In this document: in pieces, positions 1 to 9,948 of the stretch
Layout of the letters: the number at the start of each line of letters is the position of its first letter
Numbering within the stretch: the first letter of the stretch is position 1
Source: Chitinophagaceae bacterium
GTDB lineage: Bacteria > Bacteroidota > Bacteroidia > Chitinophagales > Chitinophagaceae
Direction: 5' to 3'
NCBI GenBank assembly: GCA_016713965.1
Contig: JADJOC010000009.1
Location: 558,001-622,000, forward strand
DNA: 64,000 nucleotides
Position numbers and translations under genes: made by a program
The notes under the pieces: generated by a model
The model's input: only the letters and a program-made list of their open reading frames with translations
Database searches by the model: none
What the model was told of the DNA's origin: nothing

Positions 1-270
1 AGATTGAAGTTCAAGGGCAACATGCTCTACCACATGTCCCATCCAGGTTCCCCTACGGATACGTTCTAAAAAACCGCCCGGCTTTTTTTCTGAGCACCGA
101 TGGCTATGTAAAGAAGGCATTAAAGCTTCTATCCTTTCAGAAAAGCCATCAATTTTATTTGTAGGGTAATCCTCAGAATCCAGAAGATCTACCTTCATTA
201 TAATTAGTTGTTGCCGGTAAGTTGACCAAACATTTGGCCCTCTCATTACTTTGATATTTAATATTTCCAT
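1..270 (-). CDS. cphA: Cyanophycin synthetase, N-terminal part (cut by window edge)
   Basis: The reverse strand from an ATG at 270 reads through the window edge without a stop, giving the first 90 residues. They begin MEILNIKVMRGPNVWS and contain YPTNKIDGF, HRCSEKKPGGF and GTWMGHVVEHVALELQ. These match the N-terminal domain of bacterial cyanophycin synthetase, the ATP-dependent ligase that builds the Asp-Arg storage polymer in the cytoplasm. The ATP-grasp and Mur-ligase-like domains would lie outside the window and cannot be checked. The gene is divergent from the trehalose synthase gene. The motif match is strong. Whether a cyanophycinase partner accompanies it is unknown. Confidence 0.88.
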   Translation of the reverse strand, partial: MEILNIKVMRGPNVWSTYRQQLIIMKVDLLDSEDYPTNKIDGFSERIEALMPSLHSHRCSEKKPGGFLERIRRGTWMGHVVEHVALELQS

Positions 271-596
271 AGACAATTAGGTTTTCGTCCCAACTATTTA
301 ATGATGGAAAAAAATATGCCAACAGTTTTTTATAATAATCTATAAGCTAATCCATAAGTCAATTGGGAACTTTGTTCTACAAAATGGATATTGAAAAGTA
401 GTATGACTGGGGAAATAGACTCCACATCTTAAAAAATTATAAAAAATAACTTAGTCTGACCCTGCAAATACCTATGAACCTAAAAATATAAAAACAAGCG
501 GCAAAGGTTTTGTTAATAGATGGCTATACATGGTTAATTTTACTAACTTTTATTTTATTAAATACATAAACAATATATTTAGAAATTCTAATAGTT
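271..596. other. Divergent intergenic region between cphA and otsA/otsB
   Basis: This is 326 bases of AT-rich DNA between two divergent genes. It must hold both promoters. I see no clear TAnnTTTG box close to either start, no strong hairpin and no open reading frame worth reporting. Confidence 0.5.
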
Positions 597-2780
597 ATGG
601 CTAAAAAAATTATTGTTTCCAATAGACTGCCGGTTAAAGCAGTAAAGAAAAAAAATAAATTTGTATTTACCTCAAGCGAAGGAGGATTAGCTACAGGATT
701 AGGCTCAATTTATACGCAGGAAAATAATATATGGATAGGCTGGCCGGGCTTGGAAGTAATTGAAAATTACGAACAAAAAGAGGTAAGTGAAAAATTAAAA
801 GAACTAAATTTATTACCTGTATTCTTAAGCCAGGAAGAAATCAATCAGTACTATGAAGGATTTTCCAATGAGGTACTTTGGCCTGTTTTTCATTATATGC
901 CTACTTATGCCAAGTACAAACAATCATATTGGGATTACTATTATAAAGTAAATCTCAAATTTAAAGAAGCAATAATACAGATTGCGGAACCTGGGGATAC
1001 CATTTGGATCCATGATTATCAATTATTGCTATTACCTGCAATGCTGCGTAGCGAATTTCAAAACATCTCTATCGGATTTTTTCAGCATATCCCTTTTCCC
1101 TCTTACGAATTATTCCGCCTGATACCCTGGCGGGCAGAATTACTGGAAGGTATGCTGGGCGCCGACTTAATTGGTTTCCATACTTTTGATGATGCCCACC
1201 ATTTTACAATAGCCGCTACACGTATTTTACCGATTCAATCCTCCTCCAATTTAATTACTATTAATGATCGTTCTGTAGTAGTAGAAAGTTTTCCTATGGG
1301 GATTGACAGTAAAAAATTCGAAATGCTAACCAGTAATGATGAAGTAATACTCCAGATTAATAATTTACGGAAAAATTTTCAGCAGGCTAAAATTGTTGTA
1401 TCTATTGACAGGCTGGATTATAGCAAAGGTATATTACAACGTTTACTGGCATTTGAATTATTGCTGCAATTATACCCCGGGTATATAGAAAAAATTGTTT
1501 TGTATATGATTGTGGTGCCCTCACGTGACACCGTTCCCCAATATAAAAAATTGCATGATGATATCGATAAACTGGTTGGTAATATCAATGCTACCTTCAG
1601 AACAATGAACTGGCACCCGGTACAATATTTTTATCGCTCATTTCCTATCGAAACACTTTCTGCACTGTACAATGTAGCTGATGTATGCCTGGTTACACCA
1701 ATGCGTGACGGGATGAATTTAGTGTGCAAAGAATATGTAGCCAGCCGTGTAAAAAATGATGGTGTATTAATTTTAAGCGAAATGGCAGGGGCTTCTAAAG
1801 AGTTAATAGATGCACTGGTTGTAAACCCTAACAACATAGGAGCCATTACTTCGGCCCTGGTAGAAGCGCTGCACATGCCACTAACGGAGCAGCAGAGACG
1901 AATGAAACAAATGCGGCAACTGGTATCGAAGTTCAATATTGATCACTGGGTTAAATTGTTTATGACCCGTTTACTGGAAGCGAAACAACAGCAACAGTCT
2001 TCATTAACCCGCCATATAAATGGCGAAGTACTAGACCGCATTAAAACCTTATATAACCAAGCTGGTAAAAGAGTATTATACCTGGATTATGATGGAACAC
2101 TGGTAGGGTTTAAAACTAATATAGATATGGCTTTTCCCGACCAGGAATTATATGATTTATTGCATAAATTATCTGCTGATCCTGCAAATAATATTGTAAT
2201 TATCAGTGGCAGAAATCATAAAACCCTTGAAGAGTGGTTCAAAGGCATAAGGCTTGACCTTATCGCTGAACACGGAGTTTGGCAAAAGCGGCACCATGAA
2301 CAGCAATGGCAAAGCATTCCCGGTATAAATAATAAATGGAAACCTGAAATACAATCTATACTGGATATTTACACTGATCGTACCCCAGGGTCTTTTGTAG
2401 AAGAAAAAAGTTTTTCATTGGTATGGCATTACAGGAAAGTGGCAGAAGGATTGGGGGAATTAAGGGCTAACGAATTAGTTAACACCCTTCGCTATATCAT
2501 AGAAGGAAAAGGATTACAAGTATTACAAGGCAATAAGGTTATTGAAATAAAAAATATTGAGGTTAATAAAGGTAAGGCTGCCTTAAGCCGGATGCAAAAT
2601 AATGAGTATGATTTTATACTGGCAGTAGGAGATGACCAAACAGATGAGGATATTTTTAAAGCAATGCCGCCGGAGGCCGTTACTATAAAAGTTGGCAGCC
2701 AGATTTCGGCTGCCAATCATTATGTACGAAGTTATCATTATGTACGTCAGCTGCTGAAGCAATTGGCTACAACAAATTAG
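597..2780 (+). CDS. Bifunctional trehalose-6-phosphate synthase / phosphatase
   Basis: The protein should make trehalose 6-phosphate from UDP-glucose and glucose 6-phosphate and then dephosphorylate it, in the cytoplasm. The N-terminal GT20 (OtsA) domain covers about residues 1-470, with SNRLP near residue 8, GGLATGL near 30, HDYQLLLLP near 138, GFFQHIPFPS, RLDYSKGI near 271 and RDGMNLV near 369. The C-terminal HAD phosphatase (OtsB) domain starts near 490, with DYDGT near 497 and GDDQTDEDIF near 678. At 727 residues it has the normal length for the fused form. It converges on a GH15 enzyme that may degrade trehalose or a related glucan. A copy of the dispersed repeat follows 20 bases after the stop. 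Confidence 0.95.
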   Translation: MAKKIIVSNRLPVKAVKKKNKFVFTSSEGGLATGLGSIYTQENNIWIGWPGLEVIENYEQKEVSEKLKELNLLPVFLSQEEINQYYEGFSNEVLWPVFHYMPTYAKYKQSYWDYYYKVNLKFKEAIIQIAEPGDTIWIHDYQLLLLPAMLRSEFQNISIGFFQHIPFPSYELFRLIPWRAELLEGMLGADLIGFHTFDDAHHFTIAATRILPIQSSSNLITINDRSVVVESFPMGIDSKKFEMLTSNDEVILQINNLRKNFQQAKIVVSIDRLDYSKGILQRLLAFELLLQLYPGYIEKIVLYMIVVPSRDTVPQYKKLHDDIDKLVGNINATFRTMNWHPVQYFYRSFPIETLSALYNVADVCLVTPMRDGMNLVCKEYVASRVKNDGVLILSEMAGASKELIDALVVNPNNIGAITSALVEALHMPLTEQQRRMKQMRQLVSKFNIDHWVKLFMTRLLEAKQQQQSSLTRHINGEVLDRIKTLYNQAGKRVLYLDYDGTLVGFKTNIDMAFPDQELYDLLHKLSADPANNIVIISGRNHKTLEEWFKGIRLDLIAEHGVWQKRHHEQQWQSIPGINNKWKPEIQSILDIYTDRTPGSFVEEKSFSLVWHYRKVAEGLGELRANELVNTLRYIIEGKGLQVLQGNKVIEIKNIEVNKGKAALSRMQNNEYDFILAVGDDQTDEDIFKAMPPEAVTIKVGSQISAANHYVRSYHYVRQLLKQLATTN

Positions 2781-2800
2781 AGTACAAACGGTATACAAAG

Positions 2801-2915
2801 TTGCCCAATGGTATGCAGTACAAGGGAGATTATTATTTCCTTTCCCCAAAAGGAAATAATAACAAAACAAGTTCACAACGATGATGCCATAAAAAACCGT
2901 TGCTGGTAACCAAAA
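2801..2915 (+). repeat. Dispersed intergenic repeat, copy A (with TTATTATTTCC hairpin core)
   Basis: The left flank reads GCCCAATGGTATGCAGTACA and the right flank ACAACGATGATGCC followed by GCTGGTAACCAAAA. Matching flanks occur at 22831-22912, 41250-41349, 42827-42895 and 47979-48081. The centre of this copy is a perfect hairpin, with left arm 2830-2842 (TTATTATTTCCTT) and right arm 2850-2862. This hairpin is absent from the other copies, which have different palindromes in the same place. It lies between convergent genes and could act as a two-way terminator, although no long T-tract follows. Confidence 0.75.
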
Positions 2916-3018
2916 GTTAAACTCAACTCAATTATCACGCAAAGGCGCTAAGGAGCAAAGCGATTAACTTTGTTACTTTATAACTTTGCATCTTTGCGTG
3001 AAAAAATACTAACACTTT

Positions 3019-4800
3019 TTACAAGAAAATCGGTTTGTCCAATTTAGTAGCAATGCGGTAAGCTGCATTCATTAACCCTACATGGCTGTAAGCCTGTGGA
3101 AAATTACCCCATTGGCTGTCGGTTACTTCATCTACATCTTCACTAAATAATAAAAGATGATTTGCGTAAGGAAGCAACTTCTCAAACTCCCTTACTGCAT
3201 CATCAACTCTGCCCACACAGGCCAAAGCTTCCACATACCAGAATGCGCAAATCAAAAATGTAGCTTCAGGCTTGCCAAAATCATCAGAATGTAAGTAGCG
3301 GTAAAATAAACCGTTAGGTGTTTTCAATTCCTTTTCCAAAGCTATTAAATGATCTTTGGCACGGTCAGATTGGGGATCCAGATAATTCATCATGATCAAT
3401 TGCAAAGTACTGGCATCCATATGCGTACTGCCTATGGCGTGTGTATAAGCTTTTCTTTTTGGGTCGTAGCAATCTTCGATATGCTTTGCAGCACGGTTTT
3501 TTAAAGCCACGGCTCTTTCCAGCAACGGCTGGTGGTCTATTATATACGCTATTTTTTCTGCAGCGCAGCAGCCTGCCCACTGAAAAAGGTTACTGTAGCA
3601 ATGCTGGTTGGCCATATTGCGAAACTCCCAAATGCCTGCATCCTTTTCATCTATGGTGAGCTCAATTTTTTTAAGCACAAATTCAATCCATTTTGCCGAG
3701 TCTTTTCTTTCCCTGAAAATAAACCGGTGATCGGTATATAAAGGAAGCAGGGCTACCAACACCTGGCCGTAAATATCATTTTGTATATGTTCGTATGCCT
3801 GGTTGCCTACACGTACAGGACCATTACCCAGGTATCCTGATAAATCTTTTAAAATATTTTCTACCAAGTCTTTTTTGCCGGTGACACTATACAAAGGCTG
3901 GTACCTGAAATTTTCAGAAAAAGAAATATCAGTAATGTAATTAAAATAGCGCTCCATTTCTTCAAAATGACTGATATGATTAAGCGCTGTAATTACGTAA
4001 TATGTATCTCTTAACCAGCAATAGCGGTAATCCCAGTTGCGTCCGCTGCCTGGAAATTCGGGCAGGCTGGTAGTGCTGGCAGCTATGATAGCACCGGTAT
4101 CTTCAAACTGGTGAATTTTTAATGCTAAGGCCGAACGTATAACATAAGTCTGGTAAAACGGGGCAATAGAAGATTGCTTTATCCATTGCCGCCAATACGC
4201 AACAGTTTTTGTAATAAAGATTTCAGCAGTGCTGCTTAGTGCAGCTTCCAGCGGATCGCCATAAGTTAAAATCAGGTGCTTGGTTTCATTTAAAACAAAA
4301 TATTGCTGTTCAAATACATAGCTGACCGGTACATTGGTAGTTAAGCGTATCCTGTCATCACCGCCTAAATATTCAATATGATTGCTGCCACGGTGTGCAT
4401 CCAGTTTGTAAGCACCGTAATTGTGTACCGGTTCACATTTTATTTTTATTCTTGGCGCACCTTCCAATAATTCAAGCTTTCTTACCAGCATCAAAGGTTT
4501 AAAATACCTTTCGTACTGCGAAAAACGTGGGGCACAATCGATGATACGGTAACGGCCTTCCTTACACGTAATTTCAGTACAAAGTATATTCGTATTTTCT
4601 AAATAATATTGTTTGGAAGTATATTCGCCATCAGGCAAAATAGAAAACTCGCCGCCTTTATCTTTATCCAACAAACCACCGAAAATAAATGAGCTGTCAA
4701 ATTTGGGCCAGCAAAGCCAGCTGATGTTTGTATTTTGATGAACATGTGCCAGGTAAGCGCAGTTGCCAATTAACCCGGTTTGATAAGTATGTCTTGCCAT
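3019..4800 (-). CDS. Glycoside hydrolase family 15 protein (glucoamylase/trehalase-like)
   Basis: The 593-residue protein starts with YQTGLIGNCAYLAHV and SWLCWPKFDSSFIFGGLLD, the N-terminal signature of the bacterial GH15 group that includes glucoamylase-like enzymes and mycobacterial trehalase. The conserved RNWDYRYCWLRD segment sits near residues 253-264 and the (alpha/alpha)6 barrel continues to the end. No signal peptide is seen, so it is probably cytoplasmic. Convergence with the trehalose-6-phosphate synthase/phosphatase gene suggests a role in trehalose or alpha-glucan turnover. The substrate cannot be read from sequence alone. Length and frame are intact. Confidence 0.88.
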   Translation of the reverse strand: MARHTYQTGLIGNCAYLAHVHQNTNISWLCWPKFDSSFIFGGLLDKDKGGEFSILPDGEYTSKQYYLENTNILCTEITCKEGRYRIIDCAPRFSQYERYFKPLMLVRKLELLEGAPRIKIKCEPVHNYGAYKLDAHRGSNHIEYLGGDDRIRLTTNVPVSYVFEQQYFVLNETKHLILTYGDPLEAALSSTAEIFITKTVAYWRQWIKQSSIAPFYQTYVIRSALALKIHQFEDTGAIIAASTTSLPEFPGSGRNWDYRYCWLRDTYYVITALNHISHFEEMERYFNYITDISFSENFRYQPLYSVTGKKDLVENILKDLSGYLGNGPVRVGNQAYEHIQNDIYGQVLVALLPLYTDHRFIFRERKDSAKWIEFVLKKIELTIDEKDAGIWEFRNMANQHCYSNLFQWAGCCAAEKIAYIIDHQPLLERAVALKNRAAKHIEDCYDPKRKAYTHAIGSTHMDASTLQLIMMNYLDPQSDRAKDHLIALEKELKTPNGLFYRYLHSDDFGKPEATFLICAFWYVEALACVGRVDDAVREFEKLLPYANHLLLFSEDVDEVTDSQWGNFPQAYSHVGLMNAAYRIATKLDKPIFL

Positions 4801-5055
4801 ATTATGAAGAAGTTGTAAAGCTTAAAGTTGTTATTAAGCAAAAATAATTGTCTATTGGATACGAGTTGGCTTTTTAGGAAAAATATATTGCAAGGTTTTT
4901 GCGGGGGTTGAGCATTGATGAAGTATTATTGGTGCTGTGCCCCGCAAAATGCGGTGTACACTCCGTTCAACTATATTTCTTTGGGCAAAACTTGGCTTTG
5001 TAGTTTTTTCCATTAGCAGCAGTAGCCGGGAAAATTTCGGCAACTCCATTAAAGT

Positions 5056-8000
5056 CTAAATATTTTGTACAAATGTTTCCTCTCCTCCATCATACTCAAA
5101 ATACTTTTCTATCTCTTCTTTGTTTGGTTTGTTAGCACATTCTAACAACGTATATAAAGCCCAATAAAATGATGATTTACCGCTACCATTTTCGCCATAA
5201 ATTAATAAATGTTTACCATCAATTTTTATGGGTTTATTATCTCCATCAATTGCAGGGAAAAACTTGAAGTTGGATATTTCGACTTCATCAATAAACTTAC
5301 GTTTTGATACAGGTATATTAGTGGGTTTGTAGCAGTCGCCTATTATTTTAGCATTGGCTTCTTTGTTGGCATTTTCACTGGTATCTATGGGTTTAAAATG
5401 TTGGATGGTATCTACAAACTGCAAAACATCTATTTCTAACTCTTGCATATGCTGTTTAAAGTACAACTCGTACACCATCATATTAGCCACATCTTCAAAC
5501 ACCGGTGCTATACTGGCATTATCAGTAAAGCTGTTTACAGGTGGTTGGGTTACATCATTTAAGAATGTGAGGTAATCTGCTAAAATTTCAATTTTTTGAA
5601 TAATTAATTCATCTGCAATTTTTGGAATTGGCAGTTGTTCAACAAATATTTTACTCCATTGGTTTGTGCCTTGTCCTGTGCTGGATGATACTTTATCTAA
5701 GTACCATTCCATTGCCTTTGAATTTAAGAAACATTGTAAAAATCTGCACCTCTTAGATTTACTTGTAAGAATATAGGCAGGAGCAGTTACATACATTTTT
5801 TTATTGTCCAATGCAAAAGCAGGTTTATCTGAAATAGATAACCAAACAAGTTTTTCTTTTTCAAATTCATCAACATAAGTTGCGGCTGCTCTTTGTAATG
5901 AGTACCATTCATACCTTATACCTGTTTCCGATTTGTTTCTACCCTCTAATTCAACTTTAAATTTTAGTAAATGATTATACAATATTGGATATTGCTTTTG
6001 AAATTCATTTTCAGCCTCAATAGAAGCTCCAGAAATATCTTCTTTTATTAGAGGAAAATGCCAAGGAATGAAAAGCACATAAATATTATCGTAAGCATAT
6101 CCGTATTTAGCAATATTTCTTCCCCTCAATAATGGTTTAATAAACTCTTTTGCTTTTGGCTCTAAATTTAATATTTCATTTTTCTTTTCTTCATCAATAA
6201 AAAAGGCATCATTAAAGCCTGTTAGAAAGCCTCTGTAAAAGTCAACGTCCCAATTTTTTAGTTGTACACCATTCTTTTCGATTTCAGTTTTAATAATAAA
6301 ATCGTCTTTGCTCAATATTATCCAACCATCATCTGAAGGTTCTTTTATTTCAATAGCATTGTTTTGAAAATACTCGTAAATATTTGTACCTAAGCTGTAA
6401 TCTGCCTTTACTGCAACTGCTTTAAATGGCGTTGATTGTTGGTTATTCTTACTAAGAATAATATTTGTTTCAACTGTAGCCGTTTGAAATATCTTAGTGT
6501 CTTCAAAATTTAGTAAAGAAATAGTTTGTGTTTGCTCTCTAAAATAGTTTCGCATTAATTCACCAAACTTAGTCCGCATCCAAGTATTACTTGTTATGTA
6601 GGTAAGCACACCATTTGGTTTTAATAAATTAAATCCTTGCTCATAAAACAAGCAATAAATATCACCAGTTCGGGCAAAGGTTTTATAGTTTGCTCTTTCT
6701 AATCTATTGGCATCTTCACCCATTTTTTGCAATTGTATATAAGGTGGGTTGCCTATTACTATATCAAAACCACCATCAGCAAATACATCGGCAAATAATA
6801 AATGCCATAAAAAATAAGGCTTTGCCGTTTTATTTTCCAGTTCGTGTAAGGCTTTACGGGTATTGTTGAGGGCTTCTAAATCGCTGTGTAGTTTTTCTAT
6901 TTTGCGTTTGGTTGCCAGCTTAATTGTAGGGTCGGTTAACTTTGGTGCATTGGCTATTTGTTTGCTCAATTCATCTTGCCAATTCTTTAAATTATAATCA
7001 ATATGGTTGTGTATGGTTTGGTTTACTTTTTCTTTCTTTTCTGCTTTTTTTATAGGGTCGGTTTCTATAAAAAAATCGTTCATTAATTTTTGTAAATCAT
7101 TATCTCTTAAAACAGTATTGTCAGTTAACTTTAATTGACCATCAACAATATTACCAAAAATGTCTCTCTGAGGTTCATAAACACTTGAAGTTTTAGTAAT
7201 GGTGTGTACCTTGCTTAAATCTATTTCTTCAAAACGTTCTAACAAGCTGTTTCCTTGCATAATTTTATAATCCAAATTCGGCAAAGGTTGTGGTACTTCT
7301 TCATCTACCACCAAGCTCAACCAAAATCGTAAACGGGCAATGTCCACAGCACCGTTTTCTAAATCCACCCCATAAATGTTGTTGCGGATAATATCTTTTT
7401 TTACCTGGGCTTTGTCCAACGTAAGGTCAAGGGTTGTTTTGGCTTTAAATATTTCTTGCAACATACCCATAGGAAAAGCACCAGAACCAATAGCAGGGTC
7501 GCAAATTTTTACTTTGTCCAAAATGGCTTCAATGCGTTTGGCATTGGCTACTATGAAATTCTTTTTATCGGTACGGTTGCCAATATCGTCTTTACGAATA
7601 AAGGTTTCAATGGCTTTAGTGGCTTGACTTTCATCTTCTGCACATTCAGGCAAATGGGTACGCAAATATTGTATCAGGCTTTCCTGACACATATAATGCA
7701 CAATTTCCTTTGGTGTATAAAATGCTCCTTTATCTTTGTTTTCCTCCAACAGGTTTTCAAAAATATGCCCCAGCATTTCGGGGTCAATGCCTACTTCTTG
7801 TTCCTCTGGGCTGTTTTCATCAATGGTAAAATTGTATTGGCTAAAAAAATCAAACAGGTCTTTGAAATAATCTATTGGAAAATCAAACACATTGGTTTGC
7901 GGTAATTCATCATCAAACAAACCACCATTTAAAAAAGGTGCTCTGTAAGCATTTGATTTGGTGTTAGGATTTGTATAATGCAATTCCTTAGGCATTACAT

Positions 8001-8931
8001 CATTTTTCTTTCTACGGTCTGTATTCAGTATTTTAAAAAACAGAATTGTTAACCCCTTGCTGTAAAATGTTTGTTGAGTTGGAAAATGGCTGAACAGGTT
8101 TAGCATAAAGTTTTTATCGCCACCTTTCCAAACTTCATTATCAGCAGGGCAACCCATCCAACCTTTCTTTTGCAAAAAATGGAGGAATACAATTCTGCCC
8201 AACATTTTCTTTACAAAATCACGAATAGGTTTTTGTTGTTTTGTTAATTCTGTTTCTTCGGTATTTAAAAGTAAAGCTGCATATTCGGGTTTGTTTGCAA
8301 TGTATTCCCAAAAGCGTTTGTAATGAATGTCTTTATACTTTTTAAAAAACTCATTGTTTAAAGCCTCCACAGAAAATGTATCTGTTAAGTCTTTTAAACT
8401 AATACCCTTTTGTGTTTCAAAGGCTTTGAATGAAGGTACTTTGCTTTTTAATTCTAACAAGCGTAAAGTAGCTGTGGTGCAGCTTTCATTTGCTCCTAAA
8501 ATGAAAGAGTACCGCTTGGCATTTGTACTTTGCTGAATAAAATTACCATACTCATCAATGGTAGTTTGGCTACTGATAAATGATAAACGATAATCTAATT
8601 GTGTATCATCATCACTATGATAAAAAACCAACAAACCGTGGTATTTATCTTGGTCTATCAATTTGAAAGCAATATCTCTTAATGCAACTCTGTTTCTTGC
8701 AATTTGAATATCGGCAGTGGTTTTAATATCCAACACAGCTATATTTTTATCATCGCTTAAAGCAATAGCCGCAAAGCGTTCTATTGATTTGGCATTGCCT
8801 TTTTGAACAACAATTTTTTCGGCTTGGGTTTCAATGTTTATTTGTTGCCCAAATAATTGTAACAACCATTCCTTCCAATTTTTTTGTTGGTAGGGTAATT
8901 GAAGATTGCATCGTAATGAGTTAAAATCCAT
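5056..8931 (-). CDS. Eco57I-type adenine-specific DNA methylase with a truncated ATPase tail
   Basis: This 1291-residue protein carries the N6-adenine methyltransferase motifs DPAIGSGAF near residue 477 (SAM binding) and NPPY near 727 (catalytic), as in type IIG/Eco57I enzymes and class 1 DISARM DrmMI-like methylases. The N-terminal region may include a nuclease fold, but I cannot assign the active site. From about residue 1200 the sequence changes to the start of an SMC/RecF-like ATPase, EVEISNFKFF and then the Walker A motif GENGSGKSS near 1240. It stops about 40 residues later, with no Walker B or signature motif. The ATPase is therefore a stub joined to the methylase. It starts directly after the rhuM stop and is the last gene of the island. 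Confidence 0.82.
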   Translation of the reverse strand: MDFNSLRCNLQLPYQQKNWKEWLLQLFGQQINIETQAEKIVVQKGNAKSIERFAAIALSDDKNIAVLDIKTTADIQIARNRVALRDIAFKLIDQDKYHGLLVFYHSDDDTQLDYRLSFISSQTTIDEYGNFIQQSTNAKRYSFILGANESCTTATLRLLELKSKVPSFKAFETQKGISLKDLTDTFSVEALNNEFFKKYKDIHYKRFWEYIANKPEYAALLLNTEETELTKQQKPIRDFVKKMLGRIVFLHFLQKKGWMGCPADNEVWKGGDKNFMLNLFSHFPTQQTFYSKGLTILFFKILNTDRRKKNDVMPKELHYTNPNTKSNAYRAPFLNGGLFDDELPQTNVFDFPIDYFKDLFDFFSQYNFTIDENSPEEQEVGIDPEMLGHIFENLLEENKDKGAFYTPKEIVHYMCQESLIQYLRTHLPECAEDESQATKAIETFIRKDDIGNRTDKKNFIVANAKRIEAILDKVKICDPAIGSGAFPMGMLQEIFKAKTTLDLTLDKAQVKKDIIRNNIYGVDLENGAVDIARLRFWLSLVVDEEVPQPLPNLDYKIMQGNSLLERFEEIDLSKVHTITKTSSVYEPQRDIFGNIVDGQLKLTDNTVLRDNDLQKLMNDFFIETDPIKKAEKKEKVNQTIHNHIDYNLKNWQDELSKQIANAPKLTDPTIKLATKRKIEKLHSDLEALNNTRKALHELENKTAKPYFLWHLLFADVFADGGFDIVIGNPPYIQLQKMGEDANRLERANYKTFARTGDIYCLFYEQGFNLLKPNGVLTYITSNTWMRTKFGELMRNYFREQTQTISLLNFEDTKIFQTATVETNIILSKNNQQSTPFKAVAVKADYSLGTNIYEYFQNNAIEIKEPSDDGWIILSKDDFIIKTEIEKNGVQLKNWDVDFYRGFLTGFNDAFFIDEEKKNEILNLEPKAKEFIKPLLRGRNIAKYGYAYDNIYVLFIPWHFPLIKEDISGASIEAENEFQKQYPILYNHLLKFKVELEGRNKSETGIRYEWYSLQRAAATYVDEFEKEKLVWLSISDKPAFALDNKKMYVTAPAYILTSKSKRCRFLQCFLNSKAMEWYLDKVSSSTGQGTNQWSKIFVEQLPIPKIADELIIQKIEILADYLTFLNDVTQPPVNSFTDNASIAPVFEDVANMMVYELYFKQHMQELEIDVLQFVDTIQHFKPIDTSENANKEANAKIIGDCYKPTNIPVSKRKFIDEVEISNFKFFPAIDGDNKPIKIDGKHLLIYGENGSGKSSFYWALYTLLECANKPNKEEIEKYFEYDGGEETFVQNI

Positions 8932-9948
8932 TTATTTTTTCTTTGGTTTACCAGTTACTTTTTTAATGCCTTGCTCTAATTGCTTCAAATTTTCGATAGA
9001 AATTTTGTCTTGCAGTTTCTTGTATTTCTCATACTCTTTTTCTGCTTTAGTTTCAGCTTGTTTATGGCTTACTTTTCCAGCATCAAGCAATATTTCTCTT
9101 TCGTTTATGGTCAAAATATCGTGCAGTTTTTTAGTCCAGTCTTTCATATACATTACTTTACGTTGCAATGCTTGGCTTTCGGCAAAACTTAAATATTGTT
9201 CTACTAATAAGTTGAGTTGTTTTAGCTCATCGAGTGTTAAGTAATTTTTGGCTACTGTTATTTCTTTTTTTGTTACATTTTTACCTTTTAAAGAATATAA
9301 GCCCATATTGGGTTTAGTAGCATCTGCCCTTGCTGCAATTAGTTCTGCTGCTGTATGATGGTGTATAGCCCAATGAAATTTGTTTTGAATAGATGCAAAA
9401 AAATCTTGAGTTGCTTTGCTATTGGCATCGTAATCGTAACTGGTGCTATAAATTTCTCTTATTTTGTAATAGAAATTCTTTTCACTGGTTCGTATATCCC
9501 TTATTCGTTCTAAAAGTTCTTCAAAATAGGGGTTGGTATAGCCTGTATCTTTTAGGCGTTCATCATCCATTGTAAAGCCTTTTACAATGTATTCTCTTAA
9601 CCTTTGGGTAGCCCACATACGAAATTGAGTACCTCTTTGTGATTTTACTCTGTAGCCTACTGAAATGATTACATCAAGATTGTACAGATTAACCTCAGAT
9701 TCCTGTGTTTTATTAGGTATAGCACCGTGTTGAGTGGTTGTTCGGAATTTCCGAACAACCTGTTCTTCCACCAATTCACCTTCAGCAAAAATGTTTGTAA
9801 TATGCTCACTTATTGTAGATTTTGCTTTTTGGAATAGCTCTACTAACTGGGCTTGGGTGAGCCATACCGTTTCATCTTTAAGCTGTACCGAAATTTTGGT
9901 AATGCCATCTTGGGTTTGATATAATAATATTTCTGATTGATTATCCAT
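8932..9948 (-). CDS. rhuM: RhuM family protein
   Basis: The 338-residue protein starts with a winged-helix-like region containing VWLTQAQLVELFQ and STISEHITNIF, followed by YNLDVIISVGYRVKSQRG and WATQRLREYI. These are hallmarks of the RhuM family, often found inside restriction-modification and other accessory islands. The C-terminus is a Lys/Glu-rich, probably coiled segment. The molecular activity of the family is not established. The start overlaps the end of the DUF1016 remnant by 8 bases and the stop touches the start of the methylase gene, so the genes form one transcription unit. The frame is intact. Confidence 0.88.
   Translation of the reverse strand: MDNQSEILLYQTQDGITKISVQLKDETVWLTQAQLVELFQKAKSTISEHITNIFAEGELVEEQVVRKFRTTTQHGAIPNKTQESEVNLYNLDVIISVGYRVKSQRGTQFRMWATQRLREYIVKGFTMDDERLKDTGYTNPYFEELLERIRDIRTSEKNFYYKIREIYSTSYDYDANSKATQDFFASIQNKFHWAIHHHTAAELIAARADATKPNMGLYSLKGKNVTKKEITVAKNYLTLDELKQLNLLVEQYLSFAESQALQRKVMYMKDWTKKLHDILTINEREILLDAGKVSHKQAETKAEKEYEKYKKLQDKISIENLKQLEQGIKKVTGKPKKK

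Noticed and set aside
4852..5049. A 65-residue minus-strand frame between the GH15 gene and the methylase stop
   Set aside because: Its composition is not protein-like, it has no motif, and it overlaps a fragment resembling the dispersed repeat. It is most likely chance reading of intergenic DNA.
8906..9244. A plus-strand frame opposite rhuM
   Set aside because: Shadow of the rhuM coding sequence with no independent support.
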